This document shows, piece after piece, positions 26,231 to 35,807 of a stretch of 64,000 bases of DNA. A program made the translations under genes and the position numbers. The notes beneath the pieces were generated by a model that saw nothing but the letters and a program-made list of their open reading frames with translations, did not search any database and was not told where the DNA came from. The DNA comes from Lysinibacillus xylanilyticus. GTDB lineage: Bacteria; Bacillota; Bacilli; Bacillales_A; Planococcaceae. How positions within the stretch are numbered: the first letter of the stretch is position 1; the number at the start of each line of letters is the position of its first letter. The stretch covers positions 855,167-919,166 of the forward strand of contig NZ_LFXJ01000010.1 in the NCBI RefSeq assembly GCF_001183605.1, written 5' to 3'.

Positions 26231-27280
26231 ATGACAACATTTGGAAATATTGATGAGCTATTAACACACTCATTTGAAGAAAAAGCGTCTGACCTTCATT
26301 TAACAAAGGGGATTCCGCCTGTATATCGTATCCATGGACAACTTGAACATTATGGGAATGAACCGCTAACTTCCGAAGCATTACAGACAATGGTTAAAGC
26401 TATTTTACCAGAGCATAAATTACAAGAATTTCATGATAAAGGGGAAACCGATTTTAACTATTCATTGCCAGGGAAATGCCGTTTTCGTGTAAATGCATAT
26501 CATCAACGAAATGAAGTGGCAATTGCAGCCCGGTTAATTGAAGCAAAAATTCCTTCCATTGAATCGTTAAATATGCCACAGATACTGTATCAATTAGCGG
26601 AAAAACCACAGGGGCTTATTTTAGTGACTGGTCCAACAGGTTCGGGTAAGTCTACAACACTTGCTGCAATGATTGATCATATTAATGAAACAAAATCAAA
26701 GCATATTATAACGCTTGAGGATCCGATTGAATATTTACATGCACATAAAAAATCCATTATCAATCAACGTGAAGTAGGGGTTGATACGCTGAGCTTTGCT
26801 AATGGCTTGCGTGCAGCATTACGTCAAGACCCTGACATTATTTTAGTAGGGGAGATGCGTGATTACGAAACGATTTCAACAGCTATCACTGCTGCAGAAA
26901 CAGGTCACTTAGTAATGGCGACATTGCATACAAGTAGTGCTCCGACAACGATTGATCGTATAATAGACGTTTTTCCACCGCATCAACAGGGACAAATTCG
27001 TGTGCAACTAGCAAATGTTTTAGTGGGAATTGTTTCACAGCGTTTATTTGTACGTAAGGATGCCAAGGGACGTATTGCTGCAACTGAAATACTAGTACAA
27101 GCACCATCTATTTCAAATTTAATTCGAAATGAAAAAGTTCACCAAATTCCTACTGTTATGCAGACGAATAAAGCTTTAGGAATGCATACTTTGGAAACTT
27201 CGATGCAGCGCTTAATCACCATGGGGAAAATTTCTTTGGAAGACGCAAGGGCATATATGAATGCGGGGGATTATAGTTGA
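26231..27280 (+). CDS. pilT: type IV pilus retraction ATPase PilT
   Basis: A 349-residue PilT: N-domain with KASDLHLTKG, Walker A GPTGSGKST (about 133-141), Asp box EDPIEY, Walker B DIILVGEMRD, His box TGHLVMATLHTSSA, and the PilT-typical AIRAEG-like region replaced by VQAPSISNLIRNEK. No zinc site, which separates it from pilB. Its presence predicts retractile pili, i.e. twitching or DNA uptake. The stop overlaps the TTG start of pilC. Confidence 0.95.
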   Translation: MTTFGNIDELLTHSFEEKASDLHLTKGIPPVYRIHGQLEHYGNEPLTSEALQTMVKAILPEHKLQEFHDKGETDFNYSLPGKCRFRVNAYHQRNEVAIAARLIEAKIPSIESLNMPQILYQLAEKPQGLILVTGPTGSGKSTTLAAMIDHINETKSKHIITLEDPIEYLHAHKKSIINQREVGVDTLSFANGLRAALRQDPDIILVGEMRDYETISTAITAAETGHLVMATLHTSSAPTTIDRIIDVFPPHQQGQIRVQLANVLVGIVSQRLFVRKDAKGRIAATEILVQAPSISNLIRNEKVHQIPTVMQTNKALGMHTLETSMQRLITMGKISLEDARAYMNAGDYS

Positions 27281-28482
27281 CCGTTTTTCGCTATAGTGGA
27301 CGCACAAAAACTGGTGCTCAAAGAAAAGGAATTATAGACGCTACCAATAAAAAAGTAGCACTTGAAAAATTACGAGCACAAGGCATTAATGCTCGTGAGC
27401 TGGAAGAGTCTAAAAGCATTTTACACAAAGACTTAAATATTGGCGGTAAAGTAAAGCACCAGGATTTCGTTATTTACTGTCGCCAATATGCAACACTAAT
27501 CCGTGCTGGAGTTTCAATTGTAGAGGCAACACATATTTTAAGTGCGCAAACCAAAAGTAAAGCATTGAAAAAAGCTTTAGAACAAGTGGAAGAAGATATA
27601 CGCGGCGGTACAGCGTTTTCAGATGCAGCGGCCAAGCATCCAAAGGTTTTTCCGGTAATGTTTGTTAATATGATGCGCTCAGGCGAGGCAACAGGGAATA
27701 TCGATGAGACTTTAGAGCGCTTAGCAGGGACACTTGAAAAACAATTCAAAATTAAGAAGAAAGTACAATCGGCTTTGACATATCCGACTATTTTATCTGT
27801 GCTAACAATCGCAGTAGGTATGTTTCTAATGGTATTTATCGTTCCGACGTTTATGGCTACTTTTGAAGAAATGGACATGGAAATGCCATTATTAACAGTT
27901 GTTGTTGTCAGTATTTCGGATTGGTTAATAGCATACTGGTATTTTGCAATTGGGATTATCTTATTATCGATTCTTCTATTTAGATTTTTCTATAAAAATA
28001 ATAAGCAGTTTCATTACAATGTGAACTATGCATTATTGAGAATACCCGTATTTGGTATTTTGATGCAAAAAAACGTAATTGCCCGTATGACAAGAACCTT
28101 ATCATCTCTGTTTAGTAGTTCAGTGCCAATTCTACAAGCACTTACAATTGTCGAAAAGGTTGTAGGGGATCCAGTTGTAGGAAAGGTTGTACTAGAAGCA
28201 AGAGATAACCTAGAAAAGGGAGGTACCTTATCTGAGCCATTAGAAAAAAGTTGGCTATTTCCTCCATTAGTAACCCAAATGACATCTATCGGGGAAAAAA
28301 CAGGTTCTCTCGATTATATGCTCGAAAAGATAGCGGATTTCTATGAGGATGAGGTGGATCGCACCGTTGATACATTAAAATCGCTCATAGAACCGTTGAT
28401 GATATTAATTTTAGCAGTGGTTGTAGGTGTGATTGTCGCAGCAATTTTCCTACCAATGTTCGCGCTATATGAAAATATGTAA
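27277..28482 (+). CDS. pilC: type IV pilus inner-membrane platform protein PilC/GspF
   Basis: A 401-residue protein with two GspF domains, each with helices and membrane segments (about 170-235 and 370-398). Typical residues are FCRQLATL-like VIYCRQYATLIRAGVSI and the second-domain MIASGE/IGEKTGSLD-like MTSIGEKTGSLDYMLEKIADFYEDEVD. Translation starts at TTG overlapping the pilT stop (TTGA), so the genes are coupled. Forms the membrane base on which PilB and PilT act. Confidence 0.94.
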   Translation: MTVFRYSGRTKTGAQRKGIIDATNKKVALEKLRAQGINARELEESKSILHKDLNIGGKVKHQDFVIYCRQYATLIRAGVSIVEATHILSAQTKSKALKKALEQVEEDIRGGTAFSDAAAKHPKVFPVMFVNMMRSGEATGNIDETLERLAGTLEKQFKIKKKVQSALTYPTILSVLTIAVGMFLMVFIVPTFMATFEEMDMEMPLLTVVVVSISDWLIAYWYFAIGIILLSILLFRFFYKNNKQFHYNVNYALLRIPVFGILMQKNVIARMTRTLSSLFSSSVPILQALTIVEKVVGDPVVGKVVLEARDNLEKGGTLSEPLEKSWLFPPLVTQMTSIGEKTGSLDYMLEKIADFYEDEVDRTVDTLKSLIEPLMILILAVVVGVIVAAIFLPMFALYENM

Positions 28483-28585
28483 GCTTACTAACTTTAAAGG
28501 GGGATGGTATAGAGAAAAGTTGTCGTAGCAATGGATGTACTTGAGTTTTCGGACTAATCATAACAATTTATAAGGAGGAACACCG

Positions 28586-29059
28586 ATGTTCAAAAAAATC
28601 TTAAATAAAAAAGTATTAGAAAATCAAAAGGGTTTAACGTTAATCGAGCTATTAGCAGTAATCGTTATCCTAGCGATTGTTGCGGCGATTGCTATCCCAG
28701 CAATTGGGAACATTATTAATAACTCAAAATTCAATGGGGTAAAGGCAGATGCTATTAATGTTATAAACGCCGCTAATCTTTACTATACGGATAATCCTGA
28801 GGTGAAAGATGTTGTGACCGTTGATAAATTAAAAGAAGACAAATATCTTGATACAGCTGGGAAAATCCCTGGAACTTCTACAGTTTCTATACAGGTTCCT
28901 CGGGAGTTAAAAGCTATAGTGCCGGATGCTGTAAAATCTTTCAGTGTCACATTCAATGAGGTTACGATAGATGACATAAATAAAGACCCAAAAAAGGGAA
29001 GTGCTATTGATACAGCTTATACTATAGACAAACAATCAAAAACAACAACTCCAAAATAG
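28586..29059 (+). CDS. pilA: major type IV pilin
   Basis: A 157-residue prepilin: leader MFKKILNKKVLENQKG, cleavage before LTLIE with Glu at +5, hydrophobic helix to about residue 45, then a soluble domain with no cysteine pair and a Lys/Thr-rich end. A very strong ribosome site (AAGGAGGA) and a 100-base gap from pilC point to high expression. A hairpin without T-run follows the stop. It is the best candidate for the major subunit among the four prepilin genes. Confidence 0.88.
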   Translation: MFKKILNKKVLENQKGLTLIELLAVIVILAIVAAIAIPAIGNIINNSKFNGVKADAINVINAANLYYTDNPEVKDVVTVDKLKEDKYLDTAGKIPGTSTVSIQVPRELKAIVPDAVKSFSVTFNEVTIDDINKDPKKGSAIDTAYTIDKQSKTTTPK

Positions 29060-29066
29060 TAACCCT

Positions 29067-29111
29067 CCCAACTCACTCAGAGGCGTAGTTTAATCTACGC
29101 TTCTGGTTGGG
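29067..29111 (+). terminator. hairpin after pilin gene, possible partial terminator or mRNA 3' stabiliser
   Basis: CCCAAC / GTTGGG outer arms and GCGTAG / CTACGC inner arms. No U-run follows, so it may let some transcription through to pilM while protecting the pilin message. Confidence 0.5.
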
Positions 29112-29165
29112 AAATGGATGGTTAAATCATTAAAATCTTAAGTATAAAAGGAGGCATCTTTCCCC

Positions 29166-30137
29166 ATGTTTACAAAAAAGAAAAAATCGCATGTGTCGAT
29201 TGAAATAAAGGATTATATTTTGCGTGCGGTTGTGGCAAAAGGTGCTGACCCGTCGCAATGGAAGGGCTATGAAATGCCATTAGCACAGGGAATTGTAGAA
29301 GGTTCTGTTATTCATGATGAAATGGAATTGTTTGATTTAATGAAAAATAATGTTGCAAAATGGGCTGGCAACAAGCAAAATACACGTATTTTTGTACCGG
29401 ATACTTCAGTTTTGTTAAAGAGCTTTGAGCATCCTGATGATATAGAGTTAAATGAATTAAAAGGTTATGTGGAGATGGAGATTGGTCATTCTATTCATCT
29501 TCCATTTCAAGACCCTCTTATTGATGTGTTTGACCCAAATCCTAATGATGGACAGGCAATGTTATTTGCAGCACCTTCAGAAGAAGTTACTAAAATGATT
29601 GGACTTTTACTAGATACTACATTAGAACCACAAGTAGCGGATATTCGCGCATTGTGTAATATTCGTCTGTTAGAGTATTTGCAGCTAATAAAGGATGATC
29701 GAACTTATTTAATAGCGGATTGGTCAATAAATGAATTGTCGATAAGTATTTTTTCATATGGTCAATTGGAGTTTTTACGATACCAATCATTTGATACAGA
29801 TTTATCGGAATGGAAGCCTAAAGAGATTGAAGAGTATCGGTTTTCTTATCATTTAGAAGCTGAAGACGATTATCGTATCATTCTTACTGATCAAATGCTT
29901 GAAATCGATCGTATCATGAATTTTTTTAAGTTTTCCTTACATAAAGGTGAGAAAAGTATAGATGAGATTATAATTTTGGGAGATAATCCACTACTTCGTA
30001 CTATTAAAGATTTGTTAGAAAATAATTTTTCGGCACCGATTATTATGTTAAATGATTCAGTCATTCAAAAATCATTTCCTCAATTTTCAGAGGAATTTGC
30101 AAGCTTAATTGGATTGGCACTGAAGGAGGTTAATTGA
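29166..30137 (+). CDS. pilM: type IV pilus protein PilM (actin-like)
   Basis: A 323-residue cytoplasmic protein with an actin-like start (KKKKSHVSIEIKDYILRAVV) and the PilM layout; AADIRALCNIRLLEYL-type and a second ATPase-like half are recognisable but the nucleotide-binding motifs are degenerate. AAAGGAGG stands upstream. Followed with one-base overlap by pilN, as in other pilMNO sets. Assigned chiefly by order plus the N-terminal strand pattern. Confidence 0.8.
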   Translation: MFTKKKKSHVSIEIKDYILRAVVAKGADPSQWKGYEMPLAQGIVEGSVIHDEMELFDLMKNNVAKWAGNKQNTRIFVPDTSVLLKSFEHPDDIELNELKGYVEMEIGHSIHLPFQDPLIDVFDPNPNDGQAMLFAAPSEEVTKMIGLLLDTTLEPQVADIRALCNIRLLEYLQLIKDDRTYLIADWSINELSISIFSYGQLEFLRYQSFDTDLSEWKPKEIEEYRFSYHLEAEDDYRIILTDQMLEIDRIMNFFKFSLHKGEKSIDEIIILGDNPLLRTIKDLLENNFSAPIIMLNDSVIQKSFPQFSEEFASLIGLALKEVN

Positions 30138-30730
30138 TGGTACCAGAAATTAACCTCTTGCCGAATTTGGAAAAGAAGCATTCAACACCTACTTTAATAT
30201 ATGTAGTATTTATTATTCTTATTGGTATGATAGTAGGATATATGATTTTCTTGTTTTTCCAAGCAAAAATTGATCTTACTAAATTAAGTGCGCAGGAAGT
30301 GGAGCTTTCATCGCAGCGTGAACAACTTCAAATTGAGTTAGATGGGAAGCGGAATTTGAACCAAGGTTCATTGGAGCAATCTGTACAATTTGTCGAAAAT
30401 GTCTCGTATCCTGTGACACCGTTAATTGATGAAACACAAATGTTATTACCAGAGCAAACGTATTTTAGGAAATATGTATTTGGTGAAGAAAATGTAGAAA
30501 TTACTGTTGATTTTGAAACAATGTCAGCTATATCATCTTATTTAGAAAAGCTAACTGCAAGCCCATATTTCAATGATATACAGGTTGATACTATTTCTAA
30601 TTTTGATGTATCTATTGGAAACAAAGAAGAAGAAAGTGCTACGGACAGGTTTAAGGAAGTACCACGTTATTCGGCAACTATTACATTAGGAATTGATTTT
30701 AAATTTCTTGCTGGAGGTAGAGAATCATGA
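30137..30730 (+). CDS. pilN: type IV pilus protein PilN
   Basis: About 198 residues: the N-terminal EINLLP motif that binds PilM, one membrane helix (about 20-42), a coiled coil and a periplasmic-type domain that in Gram-positives lies outside the membrane. ATG at 30137 follows AAGGAGGT at ideal distance and overlaps the pilM stop. Its own stop overlaps pilO (ATGA). Confidence 0.88.
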   Translation: MVPEINLLPNLEKKHSTPTLIYVVFIILIGMIVGYMIFLFFQAKIDLTKLSAQEVELSSQREQLQIELDGKRNLNQGSLEQSVQFVENVSYPVTPLIDETQMLLPEQTYFRKYVFGEENVEITVDFETMSAISSYLEKLTASPYFNDIQVDTISNFDVSIGNKEEESATDRFKEVPRYSATITLGIDFKFLAGGRES

Positions 30731-31452
30731 AAAGTAGTAAAAATTCAACGATTCTACTCCTAACAGCTTTAATTGCAACAATTATATTCGCGCTATATTA
30801 CTATATATTAACACCTAAATTAGAAGAAGTAGATGCGAAGGAAAGTTCAATTAGCTCCCTTCAACAAGAAATTTCTACTATTCAGGAGCAGATCGCTTTA
30901 ATTGAAAAAAATAGAAAATCGAATAGTGCAAGTAATTTAACATTGCGTAAAAAAGTGCCTCAAACTCGAGCTATTGATGAAGTAATTCGAAATATTGAAG
31001 AGATTGAAGCGGTGACGGGAACACGGGTAGAAGCTATGGACTTTAATAATTATGATTCGCTCGTAATGGATTCTACTATGACAGATCCCAACTCGATAAA
31101 TTCTGAGGAACAGGCTGATACACAGCAATCTGCAACTGAGGCGGATGAACTAGCTGTTGCTAATAATGGAGAAACACCTGAAGTGAAAGATAAATTACCA
31201 ACTGCTACTTTCACTAAAGATTCCATACCAAAAGAATTAAAACTAGTAACATTTAATATTGATGTTGTCGCATTGGATAATGAAGCAATGGTTGAGTTTA
31301 TAAAAGAGATTGAAAAAATTGATCGTGTGATGAAAATTGATGCAATTGATTTCGAAGCAACTGGTGAAGAAGCGAAATTCCAGGAGGACGCCGATACAAC
31401 TATAAATGCTACCATACAAGTAACGACGTTCTATTTTGAAGGACAACAATAA
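30727..31452 (+). CDS. pilO: type IV pilus protein PilO
   Basis: A 241-residue bitopic protein: membrane helix at residues 8-28, coiled coil (about 32-65), an acidic, Gln/Glu-rich linker and a ferredoxin-like end with the VEFIKEIEKIDRVMKIDAIDF pattern seen in PilO. Coupled to pilN by ATGA overlap. The hairpin element at 31462-31805 separates it from pilD. Confidence 0.82.
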   Translation: MKSSKNSTILLLTALIATIIFALYYYILTPKLEEVDAKESSISSLQQEISTIQEQIALIEKNRKSNSASNLTLRKKVPQTRAIDEVIRNIEEIEAVTGTRVEAMDFNNYDSLVMDSTMTDPNSINSEEQADTQQSATEADELAVANNGETPEVKDKLPTATFTKDSIPKELKLVTFNIDVVALDNEAMVEFIKEIEKIDRVMKIDAIDFEATGEEAKFQEDADTTINATIQVTTFYFEGQQ

Positions 31453-31461
31453 TTTAACTTC

Positions 31462-31805
31462 TTTCAGCGGGTGTCCAAACACCTGTACCTGTCGCTAGCT
31501 TTCGGAACAAAAAACATTTGCTGAAATAGAGGAACTCAGTCTAAAAACGCCACGTCCTGTGGCAACGACTGAGTGACCAACATCGTGTTGGCCTAAAGCC
31601 TCCGGCGGATGTCACGTAATCGGAAAGGAGTTAACAAAGGATGTTAGCCTAAAATCATCGCATCCATGCGATAACGGCTAACTGACCTGCATCGGTAAAA
31701 GCGCCACGTCCTGTGGCATTACCGAAATGACCGACATCGTGTCGGTCCTCACGCGGCCTAAGCACAAAACCGATTCCAGACGCAATTATGCCGAGGCGTA
31801 ATTGA
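31462..31805 (+). repeat. modular hairpin element, fullest copy
   Basis: A chain of nested hairpins. Outer arms ACTCAGTC/GACTGAGT, GTTAGCC/GGCTAAC and TCGGTAA/TTACCGA enclose inner hairpins GCCACGTCCTGTGGC, ATCGCATCCATGCGAT and again GCCACGTCCTGTGGC; CCAACATCGTGTTGG and CCGACATCGTGTCGG follow the first and third. The arms differ in sequence but each pairs with itself. The end has a GCAATTATGCCGAGGC tail. Homologous blocks occur at 8880-9012, 36783-36870, 41225-41488 and 62691-62752. Confidence 0.85.
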
Positions 31806-31859
31806 TTGGCGCGCATACTTCAAATGTATGGGCGTCTATTAGTATAGGAGGACATAAAA

Positions 31860-32612
31860 ATGGAAATTGCTTATACAATTACAGTGTTAATAGTTGGGCT
31901 CGTTCTTGGTTCATTTTTTAATGTAGTTGGCTTACGTGTGCCTTTGAAGGAGTCCATTGTACGTCCACCCTCGCATTGCACTTCTTGTAAGAGACAGTTG
32001 ACAGCGCTTGATTTGGTACCTGTTTTGTCTTATTTATTTTTAGGTGGGAAATGCCGTAGCTGTGGGCAAAAAATTTCTTGGATTTATCCACTGATGGAAC
32101 TTATAACAGGCGTGTTATTTGCCTTTGCATATTGGAAATTAGGCTTTAGTACAGAATTTTTCGTAGCGCTATTATTAATTTCATTATTAGTTATTATTGT
32201 TGTATCGGATTTTGCGTATATGCTTATTCCCGATAAGGTACTATTATTCTTTTTACCATTGCTAGTTTTGGGACGTGTGATATCTCCTTTATCTCCGTGG
32301 TGGGACAGTGTAGTTGGTGCAGTGGTAAGTTTTGGTATATTATATTGTATAGCTGTTCTATCAAGAGGTGGAATGGGCGGTGGCGATATTAAATTATTCT
32401 TTTTACTTGGGCTCGTACTCGGCACAATACATGCAATTCTGACGCTATTTTTAGCAGCCGTGATTGGCATGATTGTTGGGATAGTTGTGTTAAATGTACG
32501 CGGGCAGGGCAGAAAAACGCCTATACCATTCGGACCGTCTATTGCTCTAGCAGCTATTATTATCTATTTCTATGGGGATGCGTTGATGAATTGGTATCTC
32601 GGATTTTGGTAA
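31860..32612 (+). CDS. pilD: prepilin peptidase / N-methyltransferase
   Basis: Membrane aspartyl protease that removes prepilin leaders and methylates the new N-terminus. The 250 residues hold the cytoplasmic N-terminal zinc region with two Cys pairs (CTSC ... CRSC), the peptidase aspartates in VVSDFAYMLIPDKV and GGGDIKLFFLLG, and about seven membrane segments. TAGGAGGA precedes the ATG. It serves the four prepilin genes upstream and probably also competence pseudopilins elsewhere in the genome. Confidence 0.94.
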   Translation: MEIAYTITVLIVGLVLGSFFNVVGLRVPLKESIVRPPSHCTSCKRQLTALDLVPVLSYLFLGGKCRSCGQKISWIYPLMELITGVLFAFAYWKLGFSTEFFVALLLISLLVIIVVSDFAYMLIPDKVLLFFLPLLVLGRVISPLSPWWDSVVGAVVSFGILYCIAVLSRGGMGGGDIKLFFLLGLVLGTIHAILTLFLAAVIGMIVGIVVLNVRGQGRKTPIPFGPSIALAAIIIYFYGDALMNWYLGFW

Positions 32613-32708
32613 TTAATCCAGCGAGGGATTCCTTCAACGATTAATAATCTTCACCAATCAGGCTTTTACAGGCAGTTAATGCAAGATAAAGATCATGGAG
32701 GGGATAAC

Positions 32709-33431
32709 ATGAAACCAATTATCGGTATAACGGCTTTCGCAGAGGATGATTTGTCCTCAAGATTAAATGCTGCTTATAGCAAAAGTATAATTGAAGCGGG
32801 GGGTGTTCCACTTATAATTCCACTTGGAGTTGAAGAGGATGTAGCACAAATTTTATCGTTGACGGACGGATTATTACTCTCGGGTGGCTATGATGTACAT
32901 CCATTCCTCTTTGATGCAGAACCTACACCGAAATTAGGGAAGGTTCATCCTGAAAGAGATTCAGTGGAGCTTGCTTTAATTAACGCGGCCTATGTTCGGA
33001 AAATGCCGATTTTTGGAATTTGTCGAGGGCTTCAAATACTAAATGTTGCGTTTGGAGGCACAGTCTATCAGGATATTGATAGTGAGTATCATAGTAAAAA
33101 ATTAATAAAGCATGTGCAACAAGCGGCAAGAGGCGTTTCAACACATTATGTTAATCTAACACATGATACATTATTAAAAACGATTATTGAGGAAGAAAAA
33201 ATTGCTGTGAATTCATTTCATCATCAGGCAATAAACGTAGTAGCAGAAAAGTTAAAAGTGATAGCAAAATCAAGTGATGGTATCATTGAAGCGGTAGTGC
33301 ATGATGATTTACCATTTTGTTTAGCAGTACAATGGCATCCTGAAGAGCTAGCCATTGCAGGAGATGAAGTATCAAAGAAACTATTTGCTGCATTTGTAAA
33401 TGCAAGTTTGAAATTTAAGGTAGAGGCATAA
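32709..33431 (+). CDS. class I glutamine amidotransferase, gamma-glutamyl-GABA hydrolase type (peptidase C26)
   Basis: About 240 residues with the nucleophile in FGICRGLQILNV (Cys near 105) and the His-Glu pair in VQWHPEELA. The early LSGGYDVHP and the FHHQAI segment fit the PuuD group, which hydrolyses gamma-glutamyl compounds in polyamine breakdown. I start at ATG 32709, after GGAGGGGAT; the open frame to 32679 includes that ribosome site. It stands alone, so its physiological substrate is not shown by context. Confidence 0.87.
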   Translation: MKPIIGITAFAEDDLSSRLNAAYSKSIIEAGGVPLIIPLGVEEDVAQILSLTDGLLLSGGYDVHPFLFDAEPTPKLGKVHPERDSVELALINAAYVRKMPIFGICRGLQILNVAFGGTVYQDIDSEYHSKKLIKHVQQAARGVSTHYVNLTHDTLLKTIIEEEKIAVNSFHHQAINVVAEKLKVIAKSSDGIIEAVVHDDLPFCLAVQWHPEELAIAGDEVSKKLFAAFVNASLKFKVEA

Positions 33432-33595
33432 AACTATTTAGCATAGAATATAAAAGCCGGACTTTATGATGATGACGTAGTAAGCAATTTTTTGTTTACG
33501 ATGCCCCAAAAAAGATGAAGAACAGCTTGGACAGAAATCAATCCCGCGTTATGGGGATGAGCTGTTTTAAATTAACTAAAGACATTGCTAGGTGT

Positions 33596-33627
33596 AAGAA
33601 TCCATTTTAAAGTGGGTTCTTTTTTAG
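33596..33627. terminator. hairpin terminator
   Basis: AAGAATCCA / TGGGTTCTT arms (G-T pairs allowed) followed by TTTTT on the + strand. The rest of 33432-33720 shows no gene. Confidence 0.65.
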
Positions 33628-33720
33628 TGTATAAAATGGCATTCAAAAGATAAGAAAAAGAGGTATATGCCCATTTGTGAACATAAAATCCTCTTTTTAT
33701 ACTTTAATATTGAGATGTTT

Positions 33721-34338
33721 TTAATGTACACGACGATATAGACCTACAACATGTCCCAAAATAGAAACTTGATCTACGATAATTGGCTCCATCGTTGCGT
33801 TTTCAGGCTGTAAACGAAAATGACTTTTTTCCTTAAAGAAACGCTTTACAGTTGCTTCATTCTCTTCAGTCATTGCTACAACAATATCACCATTATCAGC
33901 TGTTGATTTTTGTTTAACAATAACTAAATCTCCGTCTAAAATGCCAGCTTCAATCATTGATTCACCCATAATTTCTAGCATAAATAACTGATCTTCACTT
34001 GTTCCATAAATATCTGGTAGTGGGAAATATTCATCGATATTTTCAACAGCAGTTATCGGAGAACCTGCAGTAACCTTTCCGACTAATGGAACATGAATAA
34101 CATGTTGCTTTTGAATAGAATCCTCTGGTTCTAGAATTTCAATAGCACGGGGTTTAGTTGGATCGCGTCGAATCAAGCCCTTTTGTTCTAAACGAGCTAA
34201 ATGTCCATGAACTGTTGAGCTTGAAGCAAGTCCAACTGCTTCACCAATCTCACGTACAGATGGTGGATACCCTTTTGCTCGTACTTCTTCTTTAATGAAC
34301 TCTAATATGGCCTCTTGTCTTTTCGAAACTTTTTTCAT
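33721..34338 (-). CDS. lexA: SOS repressor LexA
   Basis: Represses DNA-damage genes until RecA-stimulated self-cleavage. The 205 residues contain the winged helix ([20 protein letters not shown]), the Ala91-Gly92 cleavage site (VTAGSP) and the Ser127/Lys165 dyad ([14 protein letters not shown]). GAGGTGAG precedes the ATG. Divergent from yneA over a region with several LexA boxes, so it represses itself and yneA. Confidence 0.98.
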   Translation of the reverse strand: MKKVSKRQEAILEFIKEEVRAKGYPPSVREIGEAVGLASSSTVHGHLARLEQKGLIRRDPTKPRAIEILEPEDSIQKQHVIHVPLVGKVTAGSPITAVENIDEYFPLPDIYGTSEDQLFMLEIMGESMIEAGILDGDLVIVKQKSTADNGDIVVAMTEENEATVKRFFKEKSHFRLQPENATMEPIIVDQVSILGHVVGLYRRVH

Positions 34339-34376
34339 AATTGCTCACCTCTTTTTTTATCATTCTACTTATTAAT

Positions 34377-34405
34377 AGTATAACAGAATGCGAACACTTA
34401 AGCAA
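34377..34405 (-). promoter_or_regulatory. lexA promoter
   Basis: Minus strand TTGCTT (34405-34400), 17-base spacer, TATACT (34382-34377). A LexA box overlaps its upstream edge. Confidence 0.7.
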
Positions 34406-34416
34406 ACATAGGTTCG
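34403..34416. promoter_or_regulatory. LexA box 1
   Basis: CAAAC-ATAG-GTTCG, nine of ten consensus positions of CGAAC-N4-GTTCG; overlaps the lexA -35. Confidence 0.85.
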
Positions 34417-34424
34417 AAAAGTGT

Positions 34425-34453
34425 TTGACAAAAACGTTTGTTCGTACTATTAT
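34425..34453 (+). promoter_or_regulatory. yneA promoter
   Basis: TTGACA (34425-34430), 17-base spacer, TATTAT (34448-34453); LexA box 2 fills the spacer. Confidence 0.82.
34431..34444. promoter_or_regulatory. LexA box 2
   Basis: AAAAC-GTTT-GTTCG, eight of ten consensus positions, placed between the -35 and -10 of yneA where binding would block polymerase. Confidence 0.78.
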
Positions 34454-34467
34454 GAGAACATACATTC

Positions 34468-34481
34468 CGAACAAACATTCT
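34468..34481. promoter_or_regulatory. LexA box 3
   Basis: CGAAC-AAAC-ATTCT, eight of ten positions, just downstream of the yneA -10; a weaker AGAAC-ATAC-ATTCC precedes it at 34455. Confidence 0.6.
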
Positions 34482-34499
34482 TAAAAAGGGGTTATAAAC

Positions 34500-35479
<980 letters not shown>

Positions 35480-35485
35480 CGTTCT

Positions 35486-35523
35486 AATCAGTAGGAGTTT
35501 TATTGTCCTGCTGATTTTTTTTA
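35486..35523 (+). terminator. terminator of yneAB
   Basis: AATCAGTAGGA / TCCTGCTGATT (one G-T pair) followed by eight T. Confidence 0.9.
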
Positions 35524-35554
35524 TTTTTAAAGGCTCTAGATGTGGAAAGGACCG

Positions 35555-35660
35555 TGAAGTAATGGATAGACTTTTGAGTATAGAGTAAGCTCCAAAAGTG
35601 ACGGATAGAAACGGCGAAGTAATGGATAGAATGGCGAAATTGGCGGATAGAACCCGATAG
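35555..35660. repeat. degenerate GGATAGA minisatellite
   Basis: Five irregular copies of (A/G)TGACGGATAGAA- or GTAATGGATAGA-like units. The same motif dominates 62276-62690. No coding capacity. Confidence 0.65.
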
Positions 35661-35720
35661 GCGAAAAGAATGAATAACTAAAATCCATTTATCATGTAGG
35701 ACAGTATCCAGTAGCCAATA

Positions 35721-35753
35721 AAAAATAAGAGAAGTAGCGAATTCTACCTCTCT
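35721..35753 (-). terminator. terminator of the acetyltransferase gene
   Basis: AGAGAAGTAG / CTACCTCTCT around AATTCG; a T-rich run follows on the minus strand. Confidence 0.7.
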
Positions 35754-35807
35754 TCCTCATATATTCTTTATAAATTTGAAAAACAAGCATCTTTCCCTGA
35801 AACTACC

